A DNA stretch of 14,953 nucleotides. It comes from Betaproteobacteria bacterium UBA2293 (GTDB lineage: Bacteria > Pseudomonadota > Gammaproteobacteria > Burkholderiales > Rhodocyclaceae). The notes beneath the pieces were generated by a model that ran no database searches, was not told where the DNA came from, and was given only the letters and a program-made list of their open reading frames with translations. Made by a program: the position numbers and the translations under genes. Position 1 is the stretch's first letter. Each line of letters begins with the position of its first letter. The stretch lies in NCBI GenBank assembly GCA_002345845.1, contig DDWF01000005.1:27005-41957 (forward strand), given 5' to 3'. Below, piece after piece: positions 7,267-12,993 of this stretch.

Positions 7267-7342
7267 TGGTTAGTTGTCCGTTGCTAGTTATCAGCAAAAG
7301 CTAGTGACTGGTGACCAGCAACTAATAACTAAAAGCTATACC
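7267..7342. repeat. Palindromic array of degenerate 7-bp repeats between cysB and cysI
   Basis: From 7301 to 7342 the plus strand reads as six successive heptamers of a loose CTARYAA pattern: CTAGTGA, CTGGTGA, CCAGCAA, CTAATAA, CTAAAAG, CTATACC. From 7267 to 7294 four heptamers of the same kind run on the opposite strand (minus strand CTGATAA, CTAGCAA, CGGACAA, CTAACCA). The two blocks meet around CAAAAG (7295-7300). They form an imperfect palindrome of about 28 bp per arm with few non-pairing positions when G-T pairs are allowed. The segment is much richer in A+T than its surroundings and occupies the divergent cysB/cysI promoter region. Confidence 0.6.
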
Positions 7343-7359
7343 AATCTAACCCAATATTC

Positions 7360-7432
7360 TTTTTGATACAAATGACCGCTGCTACGATTCGCTCCATGGA
7401 TTGTTGCCCTGCGTCCAGCTTTGCTGGCGGGC
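7360..7432 (+). promoter_or_regulatory. Probable cysI promoter and leader hairpin
   Basis: A -10-like TACGAT (7383-7388, 4 of 6) lies 17 bp after a poor TTTTTG at 7360-7365, as expected for an activator-dependent promoter. A nearby TTGATA (7363-7368) is a better -35 match but is spaced too closely to that -10. The AT-rich stretch upstream (7335-7370) would suit CysB binding. A start near 7395 gives a leader of about 65 nt. It contains a hairpin at 7406-7432 (GCCC...GGGC outer, CCAGC/GCTGG inner, TTT loop). AGAGGA at 7447-7452 is the cysI ribosome site. Confidence 0.35.
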
Positions 7433-7459
7433 TGTTGATCGCTGCTAGAGGAAACCCCA

Positions 7460-9151
7460 ATGTATAAATACGATGCCATCGACCGCCAACTGGTCAACGA
7501 ACGCGTGGCCCAGTTCCGCGACCAGGTGCGCCGCTGGCAGGCCGGCGAGCTGACCAACGACGAATTCCGCCCGCTGCGCCTGCAGAACGGCCTGTACATC
7601 CAGCGCCACGCGCCGATGTTCCGCATCGCCGTGCCCTACGCCATGATGAATTCCGTGCAACTGCGCAAGCTGGCCAGTGTTGCCCGCAAATATGACCGCG
7701 GCTACGGCCATTTCACCACCCGCCACAACCTGCAGCTGAACTGGCCGAAGATCGAGGATGTGCCGGACATCCTGGCCGAACTGGCGGAAGTCGAGATGCA
7801 TGCCATCCAGACCTCCGGCAACTGCCTGCGCAACATCACCACCGACCAGTTCGCCGGCGTCGCCGCCGACGAGATCATCGATCCGCGTCCGCTGGCCGAA
7901 ATTCTCCGCCAGTGGACCACCTTCCACCCGGAATTTGCCTTCCTGCCGCGCAAGTTCAAGATCGCCATCTCCGGCACCGCGGAAGACCGCGCCGTCACCT
8001 GGTTCCACGACATCGGCCTGCAGCTGAAGCAGGAAAATGGCGAGACCGGCTTCACCGTCATCGTCGGCGGCGGCCTCGGCCGCACCCCGATCCGCGGCCA
8101 GGTGGTGCGCGAATTCCTGCCCTGGCAGCACATCCTGTCGTACTGCGAGGCCATCCTCCGCGTGTACAACCGCTTCGGCCGCCGCGACAACGCCTACAAG
8201 GCGCGCATCAAGATTCTCGTGCAGGCCCTCGGCGTCGAGGAATTCACCCGCCTGGTCGAAGCCGAGTGGGCATACGGCAAGGACGGCCCGGCGACCATCA
8301 CCCAGGCCGAGTTCGACCGCGTTGCCGCCCATTTCACCGCCCCTGACTACGCTGGTGAAGCGGCCGACGACAACTACATCGCCGCCCGCCGCGATGCCGA
8401 AAAGGCCTTCGCCCGCTGGCTGGAGCGCAATACCCATGCGCACAAGGTGCCCGGTTACGCTGCTGTCACCCTGTCGCTGAAACAGCATGGCGTCGCCCCC
8501 GGCGACATCACGTCCGAGCAGATGGAAACCGTCGCCGATCTGGCCGACCGCTACAGCTTCGGCGAACTGCGCATCAGCCACGAGCAGAACGTTATCCTCG
8601 CCGACGTCCGCCAGGGCGATCTCTACGCCGTCTGGCAGGCAGCCCGCGACGCCGGCCTGGCGACGCCGAACATCGGCCTGCTGACCGGCATCATCTGCTG
8701 CCCGGGCGGCGATTTCTGCGATCTGGCCAACGCCAAGTCGATCCCCATCGCCAACGCCATCCAGCAACGTTTCGACGACCTCGACTATCTGTTCGACATC
8801 GGCGAGATCGATCTCAACATCTCCGGTTGCATGAATGCCTGCGGCCATCACCATGTCGGCCACATCGGCGTGCTCGGCGTGGACAAGAACAATGACGAGT
8901 TCTATCAAGTGACACTGGGCGGCCGCCAGGGCAACGACGCCAAGCTCGGCAAGGTGATCGGCCCGTCCTTCTCGGCCAGCGAAATGCCGGATGTGGTGGC
9001 CAAGATCATCGACGTCTATATTGAAAACCGCCAGGACGAAGAACGCTTCCTCGACACCTTCGATCGCATCGGCATCGACCCGTTCAAGAACCGCGTTTAC
9101 GAAGGTCGTGCCCACGGCAAGGCCAAGGCAGCAGAAAAGGAGGCCGCATGA
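7460..9151 (+). CDS. cysI: Assimilatory sulfite reductase hemoprotein (CysI-type)
   Basis: A 563-residue siroheme/[4Fe-4S] nitrite/sulfite reductase, close in length to enterobacterial CysI. It shows the usual double repeat. Each half begins with a ferredoxin-like NIR_SIR segment (FRPLRLQNGLYIQ and YGHFTTRHNLQLNW in the first; VAPGDITSEQMETVADLADR and ELRISHEQNVIL in the second). The cofactor cysteines are visible near the C-terminus: C414 and C420 in CCPGGDFC, and C457 and C461 in GCMNACGHHH. These spacings (6 and 4) equal those of the siroheme-bridged cluster in CysI. It reduces sulfite to sulfide with six electrons in the cytoplasm. The companion flavoprotein cysJ is not in the window, so the electron donor is open (ferredoxin or a distant cysJ). 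The ATG has an AGAGGA ribosome site. The TGA overlaps the next gene. Confidence 0.93.
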   Translation: MYKYDAIDRQLVNERVAQFRDQVRRWQAGELTNDEFRPLRLQNGLYIQRHAPMFRIAVPYAMMNSVQLRKLASVARKYDRGYGHFTTRHNLQLNWPKIEDVPDILAELAEVEMHAIQTSGNCLRNITTDQFAGVAADEIIDPRPLAEILRQWTTFHPEFAFLPRKFKIAISGTAEDRAVTWFHDIGLQLKQENGETGFTVIVGGGLGRTPIRGQVVREFLPWQHILSYCEAILRVYNRFGRRDNAYKARIKILVQALGVEEFTRLVEAEWAYGKDGPATITQAEFDRVAAHFTAPDYAGEAADDNYIAARRDAEKAFARWLERNTHAHKVPGYAAVTLSLKQHGVAPGDITSEQMETVADLADRYSFGELRISHEQNVILADVRQGDLYAVWQAARDAGLATPNIGLLTGIICCPGGDFCDLANAKSIPIANAIQQRFDDLDYLFDIGEIDLNISGCMNACGHHHVGHIGVLGVDKNNDEFYQVTLGGRQGNDAKLGKVIGPSFSASEMPDVVAKIIDVYIENRQDEERFLDTFDRIGIDPFKNRVYEGRAHGKAKAAEKEAA

Positions 9152-9660
9152 TGGCGCAACTGATCAAGAACCGCACCGCCCAGACCGACACCTGGCTGAC
9201 CCTGGAACTGGCTGAAGACGCGAGCCCGGAAACTGTCACCCTGCCAGCCGGCGATGTGATCTTCCCGCTCGCCGTCTGGCAGGCGCGCAAGGCCGAGATC
9301 ATCTCCTGCCACAAGCGCATCGGCCTGTTGCTGCAGCCGGATGAGCGCGTCGAAGACATCGCCGCCGATCTCGACTACTTCATCGTCATCGCCATCAATT
9401 TCCCGAAATTCGTCGATGGCCGCGGCTATTCGACCGCTGCGCTATTGCGCCAGCGCTACCAGTACCAGGGTGAAGTGCGCGCCGTCGGCGAGGTGCTGCA
9501 CGACCAGCTGTTCTACATGCAGCGCGTCGGCTTCGACAGCTATGTGCTGAAGGACGGTAAGGACGCGGTCTATGCACTGGCAGCCGGCTTCACCGCCTTC
9601 AGCGACGGCTACCAGGCTTCGACCAGCCAGCCGCAACCCTATTTCCGCCGCCGCGCCTGA
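9148..9660 (+). CDS. DUF934 family protein of the cysteine operon
   Basis: A 170-residue soluble protein of the DUF934 family, regularly encoded between sulfite reductase and APS/PAPS reductase in proteobacteria. Visible family features are the N-terminal strand region ending ELAEDASPETVTLPAGDVIFPLAVWQ, LGLLLQPDERVEDIAADLDYFIVIAINFPKFVDGRGYSTAALLRQRY, and the C-terminal VGFDSYVLKDGKDAVYALAAGFTAFSDGYQ. Its function is not established; gene context points to a helper role in sulfite or sulfate reduction. The start overlaps the cysI stop (ATGA). A strong AAGGAGG at 9137-9143 lies 4 nt before the ATG at 9148 and 7 nt before a second ATG at 9151, so the real start could be one codon later. Correction of the family segment: the stretch reads IGLLLQPDERVEDI. 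Confidence 0.88.
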   Translation: MMAQLIKNRTAQTDTWLTLELAEDASPETVTLPAGDVIFPLAVWQARKAEIISCHKRIGLLLQPDERVEDIAADLDYFIVIAINFPKFVDGRGYSTAALLRQRYQYQGEVRAVGEVLHDQLFYMQRVGFDSYVLKDGKDAVYALAAGFTAFSDGYQASTSQPQPYFRRRA

Positions 9661-9667
9661 ACCCGCC

Positions 9668-10393
9668 ATGACCCCGAACCTGCTCAACATCACCCCGGAA
9701 CTGACCGCCAGCGTCGCCGCCAAGAGCGCTGCCGCCAAGGCCCTGCTCGGCGAAATCGCCGGCAACTGGTCGCCGGCCGCCTTCGCCAACAGCCTCGGCG
9801 CCGAGGACATGGTACTGACCGACCTGATCGTCAAGGCCAGGCTGCCGATCGAGATCTTCAGCCTGGACACCGGCCGCCTGCCGCTGGAAACCTACGACCT
9901 GATGGCCGAGGTGCAGAAGCACTACAAGCTCAAGCTGAAGGTCTACTTCCCGCAGGCCGAAGAAGTCGAAAGCTTCGTGCGCAACCACGGCATCAACGCC
10001 TTCTACGAATCGGTGACGCTGCGCAAGGCCTGCTGCTATGCGCGCAAGGTCGAACCGCTACGCCGCGCCCTGGCCGGCAAACGCGCCTGGATCACCGGCA
10101 TGCGCGCCGAACAGGCGGCCACGCGCGGCAACCTGGCCGTGCGCGAGTACGACGAAGGCAACGGCCTGGAGAAGTTCAACCCGCTCGCCGACTGGAGCGA
10201 CAAGGAAGTGTGGACCTACATCAAGCAGCACGCCGTGCCCTACAACGCGCTGCACGACAAGTTCTACCCGAGCATCGGCTGCGCCCCGTGCACCCGCGCC
10301 ATCAGCCCCGGCGAAGACATCCGCTCGGGACGCTGGTGGTGGGAAAATGCCGACACTAAGGAATGTGGCCTTCATGTGAAGGCCACCTCGTAA
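9668..10393 (+). CDS. cysH: Adenylyl-sulfate ([4Fe-4S] APS/PAPS) reductase with replaced C-terminal tail
   Basis: A 241-residue thioredoxin-dependent reductase producing sulfite from activated sulfate. NSLGAEDMVLTDL and IFSLDTGRLPLETYD form the nucleotide-binding (PP-loop-like) region. Two cysteine pairs, C122-C123 (RKACCYARKVEP) and C205-x-x-C208 (IGCAPCTRA), mark the [4Fe-4S] APS-reductase branch, not the cluster-free PAPS type of Escherichia coli. The catalytic cysteine is C233 in KECGLH at the C-terminus. The frame is open upstream to 9572, but the ATG at 9668, 8 nt after DUF934, gives the normal N-terminus; no good ribosome site precedes it, which suggests coupling. The last 14 residues (ADTKECGLHVKATS) lie in an inserted-looking 114-nt unit. 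A second, synonymously different tail (PESKECGLHVKA, stop) follows in the same frame beyond the TAA. Confidence 0.93.
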   Translation: MTPNLLNITPELTASVAAKSAAAKALLGEIAGNWSPAAFANSLGAEDMVLTDLIVKARLPIEIFSLDTGRLPLETYDLMAEVQKHYKLKLKVYFPQAEEVESFVRNHGINAFYESVTLRKACCYARKVEPLRRALAGKRAWITGMRAEQAATRGNLAVREYDEGNGLEKFNPLADWSDKEVWTYIKQHAVPYNALHDKFYPSIGCAPCTRAISPGEDIRSGRWWWENADTKECGLHVKATS

Positions 10394-10403
10394 GTCGGCA
10401 TTT
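10345..10403 (+). repeat. Nested inverted repeat spanning the cysH stop codon
   Basis: Outer arms AAATGCCGAC (10345-10354) and GTCGGCATTT (10394-10403) are perfect 10-bp complements. Inside them GTGGCCTTC (10365-10373) and GAAGGCCAC (10378-10386) form a perfect 9-bp stem with an ATGT loop. Internal loops of 10 and 7 nt separate the stems, and the TAA of cysH (10391-10393) lies on the 3' side. There is no T-run, so it is not a standard terminator. It could protect the mRNA 3' end or be the trace of a palindromic inserted element. Confidence 0.7.
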
Positions 10404-10461
10404 CGTCGCAGGCCAACTCGCGTAGCGATGTTAAGCCCCGCAGGGACGGCCGGAGACAAAC
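10349..10461 (+). repeat. First unit of a diverged tandem duplication (cysH tail plus 3' UTR)
   Basis: This unit holds the end of cysH as now translated plus 68 nt of UTR. It aligns with 10463-10562, offset by 114 nt in the coding part and 101 nt at the far end. The last 30 nt (AAGCCCCGCAGGG.CGG...GGAGACAAAC) match the second unit at about 28 positions. The coding parts match mostly at the amino-acid level. The unit ends with GGAGACAAAC, which corresponds to the 5' arm and loop of the terminator in the second unit, so this copy carries only half a terminator. Confidence 0.75.
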
Positions 10462-10462
10462 A

Positions 10463-10501
10463 CCGGAATCCAAGGAGTGCGGACTGCACGTGAAAGCGTG
10501 A
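10463..10501 (+). pseudogene. Displaced second copy of the cysH C-terminal tail
   Basis: In the cysH frame, 10463-10501 encodes PESKECGLHVKA and a TGA. KECGLHVKA equals the translated tail of cysH residue for residue, yet seven of those nine codons differ from the first copy at the third base. The reading frame is open all the way from the cysH TAA (10391) to here, with no further stop in 23 codons. It has no start or ribosome site of its own and is not expected to be translated unless the TAA is read through. It is probably the original gene end, displaced by the upstream unit. Confidence 0.65.
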
Positions 10502-10562
10502 TCGGCGCAGGCTAACTTCGCGCCGCGCAGATCAAGCCCCGCAGGGGCGGCTGGAGACAAAC
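10463..10562 (+). repeat. Second unit of the cysH-tail tandem duplication
   Basis: This is the counterpart of 10349-10461, about 13 nt shorter because of small gaps after the stop codon. It contains the displaced KECGLHVKA tail, the common CGCAGGC(C/T)AAC segment, and the near-identical AAGCCCCGCAGGGGCGGCTGG-type end that forms the 5' arm and loop of the complete cysH terminator. Confidence 0.7.
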
Positions 10563-10578
10563 TCCAGCCGCCCCTTTT
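10544..10578 (+). terminator. Rho-independent terminator of the cysI-DUF934-cysH operon
   Basis: GGGGCGGCTGGAG (10544-10556) and CTCCAGCCGCCCC (10562-10574) form a perfect 13-bp stem around ACAAA, followed by TTTT. A competing small hairpin GCCCC-GCA-GGGGC (10536-10548) uses the first five bases of the 5' arm. The other strand has no T-run, so it acts only on the cys operon and not on the convergent chemotaxis gene, whose stop is 15 nt further on. Confidence 0.92.
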
Positions 10579-10592
10579 CATTGATCCGCTAA

Positions 10593-12008
10593 CTACTCCG
10601 CAAACCCGTAACCAATCCGCAGCGCTCCCCAGTGCCGGCCCTGCACCCAGATCGGTGCCGATACGTCCTTCATCAGTACCGTTTCGCCACCGCCGAGATC
10701 GCGCCGGTAGGTCTGCAGCAGGAAAGGTTCCTGATTGTGCGCGGCGCGTAGTCCGGTGCGATCCTTGAACATGCGCCGGTTGCGGCTAACCGCCGCATTA
10801 CGTACGGGATCGGCCCCCTGGGGCTGGGAGAACTGGCGGTTGTGGGTCGGCAGAAAGCCATTGCGATCGACGGCCACACAGAAGCGGACCAGCGGCGACA
10901 GGCGCAGCACGGTTTCCTGCACGGCCGGCAACAGGCTGTCAGTCAGGGCAACGAATTCCGTCATGTGCTGCGGGGGATTACTCCCGGGAATCGGCCGATA
11001 GCGCTCGTCGAAAAGTTCGCTGACGGAAATCAGGTCTTCACCCAGGGCGTGTTCGAAACGCCGGGCGATTTCCGTTGCCGCGCGGATGGCCGCCCTGATG
11101 AACGGGCTGTCCTCGGTTTCGACGCCGCTGCCGGCGAAATGGGCGATCGCTTCCTCACTGGTTTCAAGCAGGCTGCCGGCCTCGTTGCGGATGTCGCCGA
11201 TCAGCCGCAACGATCCGGCGAATTCGTCACCGAAGCTGCTCAGTGTCTCGACCGAGCGATCGCACAGCGCCAGGTTGGCGGCCGACTGCTCGGCGGTCTT
11301 GCGCATCAGGGCCTCGACCTCGCCGAAATTGCTCTCGAAGGAATCGATGGCAGCGGCGACCAACGAACGCGCATCGCCGCCCTTGCCATTGCTGCGTCCC
11401 TGCTCGAGCTCATGCTCCAGTTCGCGTACGCGTTCGCCAAGATGATCGACGACGGTGGCGATCTCACGGCTCGAATCGGCAACCATCTGCGCCAGATCCT
11501 TGACCGCCTGGGCGACGACGCCAAAGCCGCGGCCGGCATCACCGGCCCGTACCGCCTCGACGGAAGCGTTGAAGGCGACGATGCGCGTCTGAAAAGCAAT
11601 TTTGTTGATCACCTGCGAAGCATCGGCCACCTGGCGCAAGGTGGTGGACACCTCGCTGATGGCATTTTCGACGCGGACCACGGAATCGGCCAGCCCGCCA
11701 GCGCGATCGAGCGCCGTGCGCACGGCGCCATGCGTCGCTTCAGCCTTGCCGACGCTCTGCCGGGCGCATTCGGCAATGCCGCGATTGCCGGAAATCATCG
11801 CCGTCAGCGAGCCGCGCATCTCGCCGAACACCTGATTGGCGCGATCGGTGAGAAGCCCCAGGTCATCGGCTGAGCCGGCAATGCGGGCGGCACTGCAGCC
11901 GATGCCGGCAAGGCGGTGGGCGGCGGCGGCAATCAGGCCGGACTGATCGGCAACGCCGGGCGACGGATCGGCCAGCGGCAAAGAGTCATGGGCAGGCAAC
12001 TGCGACAT
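10593..12008 (-). CDS. Soluble methyl-accepting chemotaxis-type protein with C-terminal sensor region
   Basis: A 471-residue chemoreceptor-like protein without membrane segments. The signalling hairpin tip is near the N-terminal third (residues about 134-176: INKIAFQTRIVAFNASVEAVRAGDAG, then RGFGVVAQAVKDLAQ), flanked by long coiled-coil helices. It departs from the usual [21 protein letters not shown] by N142 to R, L145 to F (AFN), and AAV to ASV. The C-terminal region (about 320-471) looks like a small ligand-sensing domain, with VAVDRNGFLPTHN, RMFKDRTGLRAAHN, TYRRDLGGGETVLMKDVSAPI and GRHWGALRIGYGF. This order (signalling module first, sensor last) is the reverse of a classical receptor and resembles other cytosolic receptors. 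The start at 12006-12008 has a good AGAGGAG about 9 nt upstream. The ligand is unknown. No che genes are nearby. Confidence 0.86.
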   Translation of the reverse strand: MSQLPAHDSLPLADPSPGVADQSGLIAAAAHRLAGIGCSAARIAGSADDLGLLTDRANQVFGEMRGSLTAMISGNRGIAECARQSVGKAEATHGAVRTALDRAGGLADSVVRVENAISEVSTTLRQVADASQVINKIAFQTRIVAFNASVEAVRAGDAGRGFGVVAQAVKDLAQMVADSSREIATVVDHLGERVRELEHELEQGRSNGKGGDARSLVAAAIDSFESNFGEVEALMRKTAEQSAANLALCDRSVETLSSFGDEFAGSLRLIGDIRNEAGSLLETSEEAIAHFAGSGVETEDSPFIRAAIRAATEIARRFEHALGEDLISVSELFDERYRPIPGSNPPQHMTEFVALTDSLLPAVQETVLRLSPLVRFCVAVDRNGFLPTHNRQFSQPQGADPVRNAAVSRNRRMFKDRTGLRAAHNQEPFLLQTYRRDLGGGETVLMKDVSAPIWVQGRHWGALRIGYGFAE

Positions 12009-12278
12009 GCAAGGGGTCTCCTCTAATCATTATTGTCAGCAGTGGCCCGTATCGCCGAGCCCTGCCGTGGTGCGCGACAGCATAGCCGAAGTCGGCGAAA
12101 ACGTCGCCGCCGGAGGATCCGTGAGCACACCTGCCGACTCCTGCCCGCTTTTGCTGCAGCGCAATGTCGGTGATACCCTAGCCTGTCAAGAATTCCCTCG
12201 CCAAACCGCTGACCAGGTGCCTTGCACCGGCGTCATGAGCAGACATGGCCAACCGCCCTTCCCGGAAATCGCCACACG
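12009..12278. other. Divergent intergenic region between the chemoreceptor and DUF502 genes
   Basis: About 270 bp without a secure gene. It contains the chemoreceptor ribosome site (minus strand, complement of 12018-12024), a possible small reading frame at 12121-12282, and a TTGCTGCAGCGCAA motif at 12151-12164 that recurs upstream of the kinase fusion. I see no clear intrinsic terminator or RNA gene. Confidence 0.6.
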
Positions 12279-12282
12279 ATGA
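12121..12282 (+). CDS. Possible 53-residue leader ORF coupled to DUF502
   Basis: A GTG at 12121 follows a strong GGAGG (12112-12116) by 4 nt. It opens a 53-codon frame whose TGA overlaps the DUF502 ATG (ATGA), an arrangement typical of translational coupling. The product (MSTPADSCPLLLQRNVGDTL...) has three cysteines, no membrane segment and resembles nothing I recognise. Against it: the likely DUF502 promoter motif lies inside it, so many transcripts would lack its start. It is reported as a weak candidate only. Confidence 0.22.
   Translation: MSTPADSCPLLLQRNVGDTLACQEFPRQTADQVPCTGVMSRHGQPPFPEIATR
12151..12179 (+). promoter_or_regulatory. Candidate operator/promoter of DUF502
   Basis: TTGCTGCAGCGCAA (12151-12164) contains the palindrome GCTGCAGC and the inverted pair TTGC/GCAA. 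Its first six bases (TTGCTG) could be a -35 box, with TACCCT at 12174-12179 as a poor -10 at 17-bp spacing. The 14-mer differs by one base from the motif before the kinase fusion (12921-12934), where a TA..CT hexamer follows at the same spacing. Confidence 0.35.
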
Positions 12283-12875
12283 AACACCTTTACCAGTATT
12301 TCTTCCGCGGTCTACTTGCCGCCCTGCCACTCGGCGTGACCATCTACCTGCTCTTCCTGTTCCTGAAGTGGACTGAGGGCTTCGCCATGTGGTGGCTGCG
12401 CCCCATTTTCGGCGATTTCCACCTGCCCGGTTTAGGGCTGATCATCGGCATCGGGGTCATCGTCCTGCTCGGCTTCCTGATTTCGCAGCCACTTGCCCGT
12501 CGCCTGCTCTCCTTCATCGAACTGCCGTTTACCAATCTGCCGGTGGTCAAGAGCATCTATTCATCGCTGAAGAGCTTCGCCGACTACTTCACGCCGAACA
12601 GTGACCATGTCACCCAGCAGGTGGTCATCCTGCGCATGCCCGACCATCAACTGGAAATTGTCGGGTTGGTCACGCGCCAGGACCTGTCCACGTTGCCGGA
12701 GGGCTTCCTGGAAGGCGACCGCGTCGCCGTCTACCTGCCGATGGGCTACATGATCGGCGGCTATACGGTCTTTGTTCCCCGCGCCTGGGTAACGCCGATC
12801 GACATGAGTGTCGAGGCCGTCATGCGCGCCTCGCTGTTCGCCTGGATGGGCAAGAATGGAGCGCCGCGCGACTGA
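12279..12875 (+). CDS. DUF502 family inner membrane protein
   Basis: A 198-residue membrane protein of the DUF502 family. It has an amphipathic start (MKHLYQYFFRG) and two hydrophobic helices: about 10-31 (GLLAALPLGVTIYLLFLFL) and about 48-70 (LGLIIGIGVIVLLGFLI). The conserved family stretch IELPFTNLPVVKSIYSSLKSFADYF follows. The soluble C-terminal part has VTQQVVILRMPDHQLEIVGLVTRQDL, VAVYLPMGYMIGGYTVFVPRAWVTPIDMSVEAVMR and a short polar tail. The function is unknown; in related bacteria such genes often neighbour aspS, which is absent here. The frame continues upstream to 12222, but the ATG at 12279 gives the family N-terminus. The ribosome site is weak. About 118 bp separate it from the kinase fusion, and both have the same TTGCTGCA(C/G)CGCAA motif upstream. 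Confidence 0.9.
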   Translation: MKHLYQYFFRGLLAALPLGVTIYLLFLFLKWTEGFAMWWLRPIFGDFHLPGLGLIIGIGVIVLLGFLISQPLARRLLSFIELPFTNLPVVKSIYSSLKSFADYFTPNSDHVTQQVVILRMPDHQLEIVGLVTRQDLSTLPEGFLEGDRVAVYLPMGYMIGGYTVFVPRAWVTPIDMSVEAVMRASLFAWMGKNGAPRD

Positions 12876-12920
12876 ACCGGACGGTCACGGGAAAAGCAGC
12901 CGGCGATTTCCCAGGCATCT

Positions 12921-12949
12921 TTGCTGCACCGCAACAATAATGGTAGTCT
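12921..12949 (+). promoter_or_regulatory. Dyad operator/promoter upstream of the kinase fusion
   Basis: TTGCTGC-ACC-GCAACAA (12921-12937) is an inverted repeat with 6 of 7 pairs in each arm, the form of a dimeric regulator site. It resembles the TGC/GCA-rich dyads I associate with the polyhydroxyalkanoate regulator PhaR of betaproteobacteria, but that identity is a guess from memory. TTGCTG may double as -35, with a weak TAGTCT at 12944-12949 as -10. The ribosome site GGAG is at 12984-12987. Confidence 0.45.
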
Positions 12950-12993
12950 TGTGCCCATAACAGTGGCCGCCTCGGCCAATAGCGGAGCACAGC

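Noticed and set aside
7267..7342. CRISPR-like array
   Set aside because: The repeats are only 7 bp, degenerate, contiguous and in two orientations, with no spacers and no cas genes.
7445..9115. A 556-codon minus-strand frame opposite cysI
   Set aside because: It is the shadow of cysI, which has all siroheme/[4Fe-4S] motifs on the plus strand; the antisense product has no recognisable motif.
10394..10462. Stop-codon readthrough or recoding in cysH
   Set aside because: The frame is open past the TAA for 23 codons, but in GC-rich DNA this is not unusual. The first tail already ends in a complete KECGLH motif, so readthrough is not needed.
12222..12278. Upstream ATG extension of DUF502
   Set aside because: It adds 19 polar residues before the normal MKHLYQYFFRG start, with no ribosome site of note.
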